A stretch of 64,000 nt of DNA from Erwinia_E haradaeae_I (GCF_900698925.1 NZ_LR217713.1:1012894-1076893); one strand, 5' to 3'. Numbered from the stretch's first letter, positions 11,723-22,191 are shown. Program-made: numbers and translations. The notes: generated from the sequence alone by a model not told the origin.

Positions 11723-12645
11723 TATACTACAGAAGTAAGGTTAATATAAAGCGATTGACTCTACTATCTTATTTCTTAAATAATTAAAAATGCATATCAT
11801 ATTATAAATATCTGGAACACAATATTATTACTCCTCATCTGTTTCGATGAAATCTAATATTAAAGAGTTTCCTATTTCCTGAAAGTACAACAATAACTTT
11901 ATATGTAAAATCAATTTTTATTATTTTATTTAAAAAAATTACTACACCAAATCAAAATTTAAAATATAATTTTTTCTTTTAACATTTATATTAAAACACA
12001 AATCATATTCAATATAAATTGACTTATTCAGTCACTCAATATAAGAAAACTCTGTTAAATCATATTGAGATATTAATAAATAGATTATATTCACAATCCA
12101 GCATGTATACATATTCTTATTATAATGTATATACATTATAATAATATATATACATTATTAATTATATAATATAATAAGATAACCTAAGATATATTCAATT
12201 GCTTTAATTAAATTAAATAAATTATAATTAATAGTATTATAATTATCAATTATAATCGCCAACTGCTGTCTTAAAGAATAAAAATGTATTTATTATCCCA
12301 CATCACTTCGGACGATTGACGTCTCTTATATTCTCATGTATAAAAGATTAATGAATTTCAATTAACAGAAACCCTACCTTAACCTTAATTTTAATGATAA
12401 AAAATTCCTACTGAATTTAAATTCATCCATCTTCAAGATTATAACATCTCAACTATAAAAGAAGTTTATATAACTACCAGATATCAATATATCTAAAATA
12501 ATATCACGAACTAATGAAAAGTCATAAAGGATCAGGTTTTAATCATAATTAAATTAAATCTCTTTCGTTGTAATCATAACATAACTACACATATGAATGA
12601 TCATACTATTCCATCAAATCTATTATCTATGAGATAATAATAATT
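11723..12645. other. Spacer between kdsD and kdsC, no gene seen
   Basis: In E. coli these genes are adjacent, so this is unexpected spacer rather than an obvious lost gene. It is extremely AT-rich and holds a perfect 28-base AT palindrome at 12117-12144. The kdsC-lptB promoter probably lies near its 3' end, but no confident promoter was found. Confidence 0.55.
12117..12144. repeat. 28-base perfect AT palindrome
   Basis: Two 14-base arms centred between 12130 and 12131 (TTATTATAATGTAT and its complement) with no loop, followed by more TATA/ATTA repeats. It is probably low-complexity spacer structure; no regulator site is recognised. Confidence 0.5.
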
Positions 12646-13224
12646 ATGAGTAATAAACATACTACAATTAACACCTGTTATGGTCCCATTCATCATCATA
12701 TCTTAAATAAAGCAAAAAATATTAAATTATTAATCTGTGATTCAGATGGTGTCATGTCCGACGGAATGATCTATCACACCAATAACGGTAATATAATACA
12801 GAGATTCAATGTCAGGGATGGATATGGTATCCAATGTTTACTTAAATTTGCAATAGAGGTAGGAGTTATTACTGGAAATCACAGTCAAATGCTGAAAGAT
12901 CGATGTTCTAAATTAGGCATTTCTTATATTTATCAGGGGCAATCTAATAAAACTAAACCATTGAATGACATTCAATCTAAACTGCACCTGAATGAAGATC
13001 AAATAGCCTATATTGGTGATGATCTTATAGACTTACCAGTACTTCTTAAAGTAGGATTAAGTATCGCAGTGGCTGATTCCCACCCCATGTTACTACCACA
13101 TGTTGATTACATAACAAGGATGAACGGAGGAAATGGGGCAATACGAGAAATCTCTGATCTCATTTTAATAGCACAAAATAAAATATTAAGAGATTTTAGT
13201 GGTAATCTAGATGATCTATGCTAA
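12646..13224 (+). CDS. kdsC: 3-deoxy-D-manno-octulosonate 8-phosphate phosphatase
   Basis: Removes phosphate from Kdo-8-phosphate to give Kdo for lipid A-core assembly. The 192-residue HAD-family protein has the DxD nucleophile motif in LLICDSDGVMSDGMIY (Asp at about residues 31 and 33). It also has the GVITG motif II and the Mg-binding YIGDDLIDLPVL late in the chain. Its end overlaps lptC by 14 bases, so kdsC, lptC, lptA and lptB are very probably co-transcribed. Length and motifs match the E. coli enzyme; identification is secure. Confidence 0.95.
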   Translation: MSNKHTTINTCYGPIHHHILNKAKNIKLLICDSDGVMSDGMIYHTNNGNIIQRFNVRDGYGIQCLLKFAIEVGVITGNHSQMLKDRCSKLGISYIYQGQSNKTKPLNDIQSKLHLNEDQIAYIGDDLIDLPVLLKVGLSIAVADSHPMLLPHVDYITRMNGGNGAIREISDLILIAQNKILRDFSGNLDDLC

Positions 13225-13828
13225 AAGCATAATAGCTCTGATTATAACACTATTTTCAATTATAGTGGTTAACTATCTTATAAAAGACAGAAACAAGGAA
13301 GAAGATACAAAAATTCTTACCAATCATATTCTTATACCCACATGCGTAAGTCATCAGACACAAATACTCTTGTATAATCCTCAAGGGATATTATCCCATC
13401 AAATCTTAGCAGATAAAAGCAGATATTACTCTAATGATGAAATTAGCTGGTTTACTAATCCAGTTATGATCATATATAATGAGAACAAACTACCAATGTG
13501 GATTATAAAATCCAACCAAGCTAAACTCACCAAAGAAAAAGTTTTATTTCTTTATGGAAACGTCATTATAAATAGCTTAATGAAAATCACACAGTTAAAA
13601 CATCTTCAAACCGAAACTGCAAAAATTAACCTTATTACCCAAGAGTTGACTTCTGAAAATACAGTAACATTATCTGGTCCTGCCTTTTTCTCAACAGGAA
13701 TGAAAATGTACGGTAATTTACAAAAACACACAGCTCAAATTATAGGAAAAGTCCGTACGACTTATGGCGCTAATCCTGAAGAGAAAAATAAATCAATTAT
13801 TAATAACTATCCTACTTCTGGCTTGTAA
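13211..13828 (+). CDS. lptC: LPS export protein LptC
   Basis: Bitopic inner-membrane protein that passes LPS from the LptB2FG transporter to LptA. One N-terminal membrane helix (IIALIITLFSIIVVNYLI, about residues 7-24) precedes a periplasmic beta-jellyroll domain. The 205 residues exceed the E. coli length (191). The extra residues lie after VRTTYG at the C-terminus, so the frame runs 65 bases into lptA. Primary sequence is weakly conserved, as usual for LptC, but the position between kdsC and lptA and the single helix support the call. Confidence 0.9.
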   Translation: MIYAKSIIALIITLFSIIVVNYLIKDRNKEEDTKILTNHILIPTCVSHQTQILLYNPQGILSHQILADKSRYYSNDEISWFTNPVMIIYNENKLPMWIIKSNQAKLTKEKVLFLYGNVIINSLMKITQLKHLQTETAKINLITQELTSENTVTLSGPAFFSTGMKMYGNLQKHTAQIIGKVRTTYGANPEEKNKSIINNYPTSGL

Positions 13829-14279
13829 TAGGCCAGAAGTAGGACTGGATCCACACTTAAAAACACCAATTCATATCGATTCGGAAAAACAAATCATTGA
13901 TATACAAAACAATATAGCAACTGCTAGTGGTAATGTTTCCATTACTCAAGGAAATCTTAAAATCATTGCTGATACCAGTACTATCTCCTTCTCGGGAGAA
14001 AAAAATAAGAATATAATAATTAACGCATATGGAAATCTTATTAAATTTTATCACATACTGAATAATGGTCAATCTGTCACGGGACATGCTAAAAAAATAC
14101 ATTATGAAATAGAAAAAGCACAAATTCAATTAAGCGGAAATGCTTATCTTGAACAAGATGGCAATAGAATACAAGGAGATCGTATTACCTATCTCATCAA
14201 TGAAAAAACAATGCATGCCATAAGTAATACAGGGCAACATGTTACTACTATTTTAACACCTTCTCACCAGAAGAATTAA
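13764..14279 (+). CDS. lptA: LPS transport periplasmic protein LptA
   Basis: Forms the periplasmic bridge that carries LPS from LptC to the outer-membrane LptD. The OstA-like beta-jellyroll is visible: PIHIDSE, then ATASGNVSITQGNLKIIAD, HYEIEKAQIQLSGNAYLEQ and IQGDRITYLI closely follow E. coli LptA. The N-terminus is MALILKRKINQLLITILLLAC. It has basic residues and a hydrophobic core but no AxA-type cleavage site; it ends in LLAC, which resembles a lipoprotein signal. No later in-frame ATG precedes the mature domain. The first 65 bases are also the end of lptC. lptB follows after 43 bases. Confidence 0.93.
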   Translation: MALILKRKINQLLITILLLACNRPEVGLDPHLKTPIHIDSEKQIIDIQNNIATASGNVSITQGNLKIIADTSTISFSGEKNKNIIINAYGNLIKFYHILNNGQSVTGHAKKIHYEIEKAQIQLSGNAYLEQDGNRIQGDRITYLINEKTMHAISNTGQHVTTILTPSHQKN

Positions 14280-14322
14280 ATCCTTTATAAGAATAAAATA
14301 AAAAAGAAATTTATTCAATATT

Positions 14323-15051
14323 ATGCCAACTCTAATAATCAAAAACCTTATGAAAACCTATAAAGGTGATCTAATCGTAAAAGGTGTCAGCCTACAAGTA
14401 AAATCTGGTGAAATTGTGGGTCTTCTCGGGCCTAACGGAGCAGGGAAAACAACTACATTTTATATGATAATTGGGATTATTAAACACGATAAAGGATATA
14501 TTTACATTGATCATGAAGATATTAGCCTATTACCGCTACATGCTCGAGCTAGTCGTGGCATTGGATATCTTCCTCAAGAAGCTTCTATCTTTAGACGATT
14601 GAGTGTATATGATAACTTAATGGCTATTCTTCAAATTCGCAAAGATCTTACTCACAAACAACGACTTTATAGAGCTAAAGAACTTCTTGATGAATTTCAT
14701 ATTAGTGATCATTTACACAAGATGATGGGACACAAATTATCTGGCGGTGAACGTCGTCGCGTAGAAATTGCTCGTGCATTAGCAGCAAATCCAAAATTTA
14801 TTCTTTTAGACGAACCTTTTGCTGGTGTTGACCCTATCTCAGTAATAGACATTAAAAAAATTATTGAACACCTTCGGAACAGTGGATTGGGAGTATTAAT
14901 TACTGATCATAATGTACGTGAAACCCTAGATGTTTGTGAATATTCCTATATTGTGAGCCAGGGTCATGTCATTGCTTCCGGAAACCCGGAAGCAATCATG
15001 GCTGATAAACAAGTGCAACATGTTTATTTAGGTACAGAATTTAGACTTTAA
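14323..15051 (+). CDS. lptB: LPS export ABC transporter ATP-binding protein
   Basis: Cytoplasmic ATPase that drives extraction of LPS from the inner membrane with LptF and LptG. The 242-residue protein is a complete ABC domain. Walker A is GPNGAGKTTT (about residues 36-45), the Q-loop lies in YLPQEAS, and the signature is LSGGERRRVEIARAL. Walker B is FILLDEPFAGVDP, and the H-loop His is in LITDHNVRET. It is the last gene of the kdsC-lptC-lptA-lptB cluster. In E. coli rpoN and hpf follow; here 1.6 kb of empty DNA precedes ptsN. Confidence 0.97.
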   Translation: MPTLIIKNLMKTYKGDLIVKGVSLQVKSGEIVGLLGPNGAGKTTTFYMIIGIIKHDKGYIYIDHEDISLLPLHARASRGIGYLPQEASIFRRLSVYDNLMAILQIRKDLTHKQRLYRAKELLDEFHISDHLHKMMGHKLSGGERRRVEIARALAANPKFILLDEPFAGVDPISVIDIKKIIEHLRNSGLGVLITDHNVRETLDVCEYSYIVSQGHVIASGNPEAIMADKQVQHVYLGTEFRL

Positions 15052-16641
15052 TAAAGCGTGAATCTTGATCAATAGATAAAAAAATAAAATATATTACTTA
15101 AACTATTTTATATTTATTCAGTGACAAACCAATTCTTAAATAAGAATTTACATTATTCTAATTTGTATTAAAAATTTTTTCTCTTAACTACAAACTTGGG
15201 CTCCAAATAAAGAGATAGTTTTTTCTTTCAAAAAATATGAATAACATAACGCATTCATATCTAGATCATAGAAGTTAATAAACTTAATCTAGATAAGATT
15301 AAAATTAAAGGCTAGGTCATATAATTAAAAATATTCTAAATAAAAAATACGACCCTGGATGTAAAATAAAAAAACAATAAAAATAAATTATAAAATTAAT
15401 TTCTGTTACGACTCGAGTTAATATTTTTCTGGGAAAAACTAGAAATTAAAACATAATATATGCAAATTCTTTTTACTCAGTAAAAAATAATTTAGCTATT
15501 TATTTTGTATTAAGAATAAAAATTTTAAATCTCCAAAATAAATTTTTTTAAGACATTGAAGATCTTACTTATTCCTCAAAAACTAACCTTTATCTTCATA
15601 TAACTACTCTTCATAGTTTAATACTCCATTCAACATATATAAGTGTTAGCGACGAAAGAGCATTTATGCTATGATGTAATAATAATATTTTGTCACGTGA
15701 CACGTATAGTGATTAACTAAAAAAAATTAATAAAATAATTATACCAACTACTAAAACTGAACAAACTATAACATAGATTAATCAATGCTTACTTTTTTAA
15801 GTATTACAGTTTTTAAAATAACTTGTCAAATATATAAAAAATATATACAACAGGTGCTAAACCTAGAATTTAAAACGAGTTAACATACATAAACATTCAG
15901 AAATCTTGTCCTGCATAAGAAAAGATTATCAATCCTATAAGATAAAACGCTCGTTAACAGGTTTAAAACACTAAAAAACTTAATATTTATAACTAACACA
16001 TCTATATATGACATAGAAATAATATAAACAACTTAAATATAATTGTTGTAAGAAACGTTTCTAAACTTACAGTTCCTATTTTATACCATATATAAAATAT
16101 CCATGAATAATAATGTTACTCATCATTATACATTATTTATAGAAAATAATGATGATAAATCAGTTATAATTATAAAAACGCTTAATGGTATAATAAGCAA
16201 TATAGATGAATATAAATAATATGTCACAACATAGTGCATCTATATAATTCTTTTTCTTTAAGGAAATTAAAACCTATCTTGACCATATTAGACCAGTATA
16301 ATACTTTTACTTCTTATATCTTATAAAACAATAGTATTATCAATAAAATTCTATATTTAGAATCACTATAGATCTTATTAATAATCCCATATTCAGATAC
16401 GAATTACTGATCTTAATTTTTTTACTAAGATCTGCATACAATCAAAACAAGAAAATTATACAATTTATAATATTAACTATAAAATCATATGAAAAGTGTA
16501 GTTAAAGAGTAGGGGTGTTCTCTACCAACGATTTTATTAATTACATATACTTTACTTATATATCAAGTCTTTATATTAATTACTAGATATAATGAAATAT
16601 AAAGAAACTGCTTCTCTTAAAGTAAAGAATCAAGTATAACT
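15052..16641. other. Spacer where rpoN and hpf would be expected
   Basis: E. coli has rpoN and hpf (about 1.7 kb together) between lptB and ptsN. Here 1,590 bases separate the two flanking genes, and no frame resembling sigma-54 or the hibernation factor could be read. The similar size suggests erosion in place rather than clean deletion (inference). Confidence 0.55.
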
Positions 16642-17118
16642 ATGATAAACAATAATTTTAAATTAGAATTAGACGTAATATTAAGTATTTCTTGTACACG
16701 TAACGATGTTCTTTGTCACAACAAAGAAAGAGCATTAGAAATTATTAGTGAATTAGCTTCTCAAAAACTTAGACTTTCTCAGCAAATTATTTTTAATGCC
16801 ATACAAAACAGAGAAAAAATAGGTAGTACAGGTATTGGTAATGGTATTGCAATTCCTCATTGCAAACTTGAGGAACAAAAATTACAATCTATTGGTGTTT
16901 TTATTCATCTTAAACATCCTATTATTTTTAATTCTATTGACAACCAACCAGTAGACCTACTATTTGCCATCCTTATTCCATCTCAACAATGTAAAACACA
17001 CTTATACACACTATCTCTAGTAGCACAACACCTAGCAAACAAAATAATTCTTCGTCAACTTAGATCCGCATCTAGCGATGAAGATTTATACCGAATTATA
17101 ACTCAAAAAAAGATATAA
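16642..17118 (+). CDS. ptsN: PTS EIIA-Ntr protein
   Basis: Phospho-accepting protein of the nitrogen PTS, a regulatory phosphorelay that in E. coli affects potassium uptake and other processes. The 158-residue EIIA fold is complete: STGIGNGIAIPHCKLEE carries the phosphorylated His at residue 73, the E. coli position, followed by VDLLFAILIP. The usual partner genes rapZ and npr do not follow, and rpoN and hpf are gone upstream. The protein either works with a distantly encoded EI-Ntr/NPr pair or has an unphosphorylated role; the window cannot decide. Confidence 0.94.
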   Translation: MINNNFKLELDVILSISCTRNDVLCHNKERALEIISELASQKLRLSQQIIFNAIQNREKIGSTGIGNGIAIPHCKLEEQKLQSIGVFIHLKHPIIFNSIDNQPVDLLFAILIPSQQCKTHLYTLSLVAQHLANKIILRQLRSASSDEDLYRIITQKKI

Positions 17119-17691
17119 TCTTATTATATAACAATTTTTCTAAAATAATTCACTATTAATCTAATTCTTCTATTGTTCCATCTATTGTATTCCAGGAGAT
17201 CTATTAATATCCATGTCTGAAAATTAAGATAAAATTGTATATATGAGTTTTGTATAAAAATCTCTATAGCTTTATATAAACTACAAATGTGTTTCTATAT
17301 ACTAATAAAAATTAATTAATAAGATATAACAATAAAAATAAGGCAAATTGACTATGCTATAAAATGATTACCAATACCAGAATCACTCAATTTTTTATCA
17401 GAAGTTAAATACTATGAAGCCATAATCACCATTTAAATTATTGATACTATAAACAACATTTTTTCTTGATTTTAAAAAATTATAACCAAAAAACATTATC
17501 ACAAGATGTATCCATACTAGTCACTCCTTAAGTTTCTATTTTATCGTGGTAAAAAATACTAATCTCTTTATTTTAAAAAAGATACAAATCTGTCCTGCAT
17601 ATCTATTCAAATAAAAAAAATTAACATCTGTCTAAAAAAAAGAACATAGACTATTAGCGTTAAGAATAGCCATTCTTTATGTTGTATAACA
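17119..17691. other. Spacer, no gene seen; no 6S RNA recognised
   Basis: In E. coli the 6S RNA gene ssrS follows zapA, which would place it here on the minus strand. I looked for its closing stem and central bubble sequences and did not find them. No other gene is visible. Confidence 0.5.
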
Positions 17692-18060
17692 TTATTCAAA
17701 TTTAGTGGACGGTTGTTGAATACAAGTAATATTATCTTTCTCAAATAATGCTTGTTCTAATATCTGTTGTAAACTCCGCATCTTCTTTTCCATATGCAAT
17801 GCATAATCACGAGTTTTAATTTTTTCCTCAGCTAATTCATAGCAAAGATTTAAAGCAGCAATCAAAACTAATTGCTCAGTATTAGTGACTTTAGTACGAA
17901 GCTTTAAATCTTGTAAACGTTGAGAAAGATCTTCCGCAGCTAAATTTAATGCACCCATCTCTTTATGAGGGCACTTTACTCGCAATGCACAACCAAGAAT
18001 ATGGAGATCTACTGGTTGTGTAGATATATCGCCAGGATGAGTCATTTTGGTATCCGTCAT
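17692..18060 (-). CDS. zapA: Cell division protein ZapA
   Basis: Small FtsZ-binding protein that bundles FtsZ filaments at mid-cell. The product keeps QPVDLHILGCALRVKCP at the N-terminus, then the dimerisation segment SQRLQDLKLRTKVTNTEQLV and the long helix ALNLCYELAEEKIKTRDYA. At 122 residues it is about 13 longer than E. coli ZapA. The excess is at the N-terminus, so initiation at the internal ATG at 18045 is possible; neither start has a clear Shine-Dalgarno sequence. It faces away from pepP-ubiH, as in E. coli, but ygfB, which normally lies between, is missing. Confidence 0.94.
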   Translation of the reverse strand: MTDTKMTHPGDISTQPVDLHILGCALRVKCPHKEMGALNLAAEDLSQRLQDLKLRTKVTNTEQLVLIAALNLCYELAEEKIKTRDYALHMEKKMRSLQQILEQALFEKDNITCIQQPSTKFE

Positions 18061-19381
18061 GATCTATTTTTTCTATATACTATAAAAAGATTAATATAAC
18101 TATCCAATCAACAAGAAACAACCCTATTACAAATACTTATTACAAATCTTAATCTTTACATTATGATTTTATCTAAATAAGAAAATCCATATAACATTGA
18201 ATAATTCAATAATGATATGAATTCACCAAATTTATAATAAGAAATCAGTCTATCTATCATTCCCTCATATTTACATGAACGTTAATTTAGTCTTGCAATG
18301 TCGATACGTTAAAAAACCATGTATGATTTAAATCATAAAACCTAATTTAACCGTCTTTTCCATAATTTGATGTCTAACTAATTTAGATACATTTGCTTAT
18401 ATAAAAAATATTATACATGAAATATAGCAACCTCTTTCCAAAAAAAACACACACATGATTTTTTAATTTTTTTTTATGATAGAAAATCAAACCTGAATTT
18501 TAAAAAAACAATTACAAAATATAAATCCCTCGTCTATTAGAAATAGAAACGAACCATATAAACCAAACTACCCACTAACCATACCTTATAAAACTTAAAC
18601 ACACTAAATAATAAATGAATATATAAAATATAAAAATAAAAATAAACTCATCTAATTTTATTAAAAATACAGATTAAATTATAATCCATGTTATCCATGA
18701 ACAACCCAACATAATTTCTAATCTCATTTTTAAAAAATATAGGAGATTTTTAACTCATGAACATCATAAACCATACTGATCATAGGTAATATAATCTCTT
18801 ATGTTAATAAATTTACCTATATAAACTAATATTTTATATAACATTATCAACATTAGAAGATAAATATTATAATATATTGTCAATATAATAACTTTAGAAC
18901 AAATAAATTACAGTATAGTTAATTATCTTTCTAATTTTATTAGAATAAGATGTTTTACCTTACATATAACGATAATAGAAAAAATTAACAATGAAAAAAT
19001 CCATATTAAGTTTATGAGTATAATCATCTTATTTTAATATAACTAACTCTATCATTATATAATGTCTCTAAAACATATGAGACATCAATCATACTAGATG
19101 CGATCTATTTAAAATGCATATTAACTATCTACCATTGCTATTTATCATCTAATTAAAGTTACAATGAAAAGAATTCAGTTATACTAAAATTAATAGTTAT
19201 CTATTTTAAAAATCATCTGAAACAGATAAGTAATTTTATCTTTTTTTATTAAAAACTATTATGTAATTTTTATATGAATAATAACAATTACAATCACAAT
19301 AATTTCTAAGGTTAGAACATATCTTTAAATAAAATGTTAAATAGAATAACCAGAATATCTTACTTAGTTTAAGGAGATTCA
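18061..19381. other. Spacer where ygfB would be expected
   Basis: E. coli places ygfB between zapA and pepP. These 1,321 bases contain only short open stretches and no recognisable YgfB sequence. A Shine-Dalgarno site AAGGAG sits at the very end, before the GTG of pepP. Confidence 0.55.
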
Positions 19382-20698
19382 GTGATTGAAAAAGAATTTC
19401 TGTGCCGCCGTTTAGCTTTATTAAAAAAAATGGAACCTTCTAGTATTATCCTAATCTTTTCAGCTCCCGTAGCTATACGAAACAATGATAACCCCTACCC
19501 TTATCGACAAAACAGTGATTTTTGGTATCTTACTGGTTTTAATGAACCAGAAGCAATGTTCGGACTAATAAAAAACTCTGACAACTGTTATAAAAGTCTA
19601 CTCTTTAATCGAAGCCACAATCGACAAGCTCAAATATGGGGACAGAATTATATTGGACAGGAATCTGCACGTATGCAATTAGCTGTCGATTATGCTTTCC
19701 CATGGGAAAGCATAAACGATCATCTCCATCTCTTTTTAGATGGATTAAAAACAATTTATCATGTAGAAAAACAATATTATTTCTCTGATCAAATTATTTT
19801 TACTGCATTAGAAAAACTGCGAATAAACCAAAAAAAAACTCTCTCCGTACCTAAAATATTACTCGATTGGCGCCCATTAGTACATGAATTACGCTTAATT
19901 AAATCCTCATCAGAAATAACTTTACTACGAAAAGCAGGACTTATTAGCGCCTTAGGTCACATGCGAGCTCTCAAAAAATTATTTCATGGCATCCATGAAT
20001 ATCAGATAGAAGGGGAAATTCAATATGAATTTAATCATCATGGTGCGCGCTGGACTGCCTATAACACCATTATTGCCTCAGGAGAAAATTCCTGTATTTT
20101 ACACTATACCGACAATAACAAGCTTATAAAAAATGGTCAGCTAGTATTGATTGATGCTGGATGCGAATTTCAAGGTTATGCCAGTGATATTTCACGTACT
20201 TTTCCAGTAAATGGAAAATTTAATGCCCCACAAAGGTTTATTTATACTACTGTTTTAAATGCATTAAATCTAGCACTAAAACTTTATCAACCTGGAACCA
20301 ACATTTATACAGTTACAAAAACAATAATCGCTTTTCTAGTACACAGGTTAGTGCAATTAAAAATCATGCAAGGTGATGTTCAACAACTAATTAAAGATAA
20401 AGCTATTGAACAGTTTTTCATGCATAAATTGAGTCACTGGATTGGTTTAGATGTGCATGATTCAAATTATTATAGTCAAGACGATAGACGAATATTGCAA
20501 CCAGGCATGGTCTTAACTATTGAGCCAGGTTTGTATATCACTACTGATTCAAATGTACCATCAGAATATCGTGGAATTGGTGTTCGAATTGAAGATACCA
20601 TTCTAATTACTAAAAATGGTAATGAAAATCTAACCTCAACAGCTATAAAAAAAATAAATGAAATAGAGTCTTTTATGGTAAAAAGGAAATCCTTATGA
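19382..20698 (+). CDS. pepP: Xaa-Pro aminopeptidase P
   Basis: Cytoplasmic metallopeptidase that removes N-terminal residues preceding proline. The GTG start is supported by a good AAGGAG seven bases upstream. The 438-residue product has the N-terminal creatinase-like domain (NPYPYRQNSDFWYLTGFNEP) and a C-terminal pita-bread domain. All five metal ligands are visible: the two Asp of LIDAGCEFQGYASDISRTF, His in HWIGLDVHD, and Glu in LTIEPGLYI and VRIEDTIL. Its stop overlaps the ubiH start (ATGA), so the two genes are translationally coupled, as in E. coli. Confidence 0.96.
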   Translation: MIEKEFLCRRLALLKKMEPSSIILIFSAPVAIRNNDNPYPYRQNSDFWYLTGFNEPEAMFGLIKNSDNCYKSLLFNRSHNRQAQIWGQNYIGQESARMQLAVDYAFPWESINDHLHLFLDGLKTIYHVEKQYYFSDQIIFTALEKLRINQKKTLSVPKILLDWRPLVHELRLIKSSSEITLLRKAGLISALGHMRALKKLFHGIHEYQIEGEIQYEFNHHGARWTAYNTIIASGENSCILHYTDNNKLIKNGQLVLIDAGCEFQGYASDISRTFPVNGKFNAPQRFIYTTVLNALNLALKLYQPGTNIYTVTKTIIAFLVHRLVQLKIMQGDVQQLIKDKAIEQFFMHKLSHWIGLDVHDSNYYSQDDRRILQPGMVLTIEPGLYITTDSNVPSEYRGIGVRIEDTILITKNGNENLTSTAIKKINEIESFMVKRKSL

Positions 20699-21861
20699 GT
20701 GTTATTATCGTAGGAGCAGGATTAGCTGGTCTAACACTAGCTTTCGCCTTGTCTTATTTAACACAAGGTAAAAAAGATATTAAATTAGTAGAAGCTACTT
20801 CACCCGATAAATTTCTTCACCCAAATTACAATGGACGCACTATAGCATTAGCTTATGGGCTTTGTCGGAAAATAGACGCACTCAATCTTTGGTCATTACT
20901 TGATCCTATAGCCACCGCAATTACTCGGATTCATGTAAGTGAACTCGGTTCTGGTGGTTTTTTCTCTCTTGATGCCTCTACTTATGGGATCCCATTTCTA
21001 GGACAGGTTTTTGAATTAAATCAAGCAAAAAAAAATTTTTTTTCTCATCTAGAAAAAACTAAAAACATCACTTTATACTGCCCAAACACTGTAGTCCTTA
21101 TCAAACAATGTACAGATTATATTCTCATCAAACTAGATAATGGTGAAAAAATTAAAGGTGATTTATTAGTTGCTGCTGATGGTACATTTTCTAACATAGC
21201 TAGATTATGTGGTTTACAGTGGGAAAAAAAAGATTATCAGCAAATAGCATTAGTAACTAAAATTTCTACTGAATTAGCACATCAAGGACAAGCCTTTGAA
21301 CGGTTTACTAGACATGAATCATTAGCTTTACTACCAATTTCTAGCGGATTTAGTTCATTAGTCTTGTGTTTAGATCGGACTAAGCGTAAAACAATGTCCA
21401 ACTGGAATGACAAAGAATTTCTTTCTTATTTACAGAAAATATTTGGATGGCGATTAGGAAAAATAACAAAAGTAGATAAACGATACTTCTATCCAATAGA
21501 ATCATGTACTAGAGTCAATACCATTACTCAACGCATAGTATTAGTGAGCAATGCCGCACAAACACTGCATCCTATTGCAGGTCAAGGATTAAATTTAGGT
21601 ATGCGAGATATATTAACATTAACGGATATTTTAATTTCAGCGTGGAAAACCGGAAAAAAAGCAGGTGATTATTCTACGTTAAAACAATACCAAAAACAAC
21701 GAATTATAGATGTAAAAACAACTATTCATTTTACAGATTTATTAGTCAGGCTTTTTTCTCATCCTTCCTCGACACTTTTTATTGGACGAACTCTAGGATT
21801 AATGATGATAAATGATATGGCATGCTTACGCAACATACTTATTAAACGATCTATTCAGTAG
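20695..21861 (+). CDS. ubiH: 2-octaprenyl-6-methoxyphenol hydroxylase
   Basis: FAD-dependent monooxygenase of ubiquinone biosynthesis. The N-terminal Rossmann motif VIIVGAGLAGLTLAFALS, the DG motif VAADGTFSNIARLCG and the second FAD site NAAQTLHPIAGQGLNLGMRD are all present in a 388-residue chain of normal length. The overlap with pepP implies co-transcription. In E. coli ubiI follows; it is absent here. An in-frame A9T8 tract at 21027-21043 leaves the frame open. Retention agrees with the respiratory genes sdhCDAB elsewhere in the window. Confidence 0.96.
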   Translation: MSVIIVGAGLAGLTLAFALSYLTQGKKDIKLVEATSPDKFLHPNYNGRTIALAYGLCRKIDALNLWSLLDPIATAITRIHVSELGSGGFFSLDASTYGIPFLGQVFELNQAKKNFFSHLEKTKNITLYCPNTVVLIKQCTDYILIKLDNGEKIKGDLLVAADGTFSNIARLCGLQWEKKDYQQIALVTKISTELAHQGQAFERFTRHESLALLPISSGFSSLVLCLDRTKRKTMSNWNDKEFLSYLQKIFGWRLGKITKVDKRYFYPIESCTRVNTITQRIVLVSNAAQTLHPIAGQGLNLGMRDILTLTDILISAWKTGKKAGDYSTLKQYQKQRIIDVKTTIHFTDLLVRLFSHPSSTLFIGRTLGLMMINDMACLRNILIKRSIQ

Positions 21862-22014
21862 ATCTTTATTTGAATAGTATTTCATAATATTTCATATAGA
21901 TATCAGTTAAAATAAAAAGTTAAATATATTGAAGAATAAATAATACCAGTTACTACAACATATAATAAATACACAACTGATATATATTGAGGTTAAAAAT
22001 ATTACATTGACTTT

Positions 22015-22079
22015 CTAGGCATTATTTTAATAATAAAAGCCATCATAACGATGGCTTTTATTATTAAAATAATGCCTAG
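22015..22079 (-). terminator. rRNA operon terminator in a perfect 30-bp inverted repeat
   Basis: Arms 22015-22044 and 22050-22079 are exact complements around the 5-base loop ATAAC. On the minus strand the core AAAAGCCATC...GATGGCTTTT has the form of an rrn terminator. The stem extends outward through an AT-rich stretch, and its last bases are the final nucleotides of 5S rRNA itself (GCTAGGC). The structure is symmetric, so it could also stop transcripts arriving from ubiH on the plus strand. Confidence 0.85.
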
Positions 22080-22191
22080 CGGTTCCCTACTCTCACATGG
22101 GGAGGCCCCACACTACCATCGGCACCACGGCGTTTCACTTCTGAGTTCGGTATGGGATCAGGTGGTACCACCGCGTTATGGCCGCTAGACA
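22072..22191 (-). rRNA. rrf: 5S ribosomal RNA
   Basis: A 120-base match in length and content to enterobacterial 5S. On the minus strand it runs from TGTCTAGCGGC to GAGAGTAGGGAACCGCTAGGCAT, with the closing stem CTAGCGG/CCGCTAG intact and the conserved CCGAACTCAGAAGTGAAACG in the middle. The ends are set by analogy with E. coli. The 3' end is embedded in the terminator palindrome. Confidence 0.95.

Noticed and set aside
13857..14129. A 90-codon minus-strand frame opposite lptA
   Set aside because: It is a shadow of lptA with no family resemblance. The same applies to frames opposite ansP, sdhA, sucA, tilS and rpsA.
17119..17691. Search for 6S RNA next to zapA
   Set aside because: No sequence resembling the conserved closing stem or bubble was found on the minus strand.
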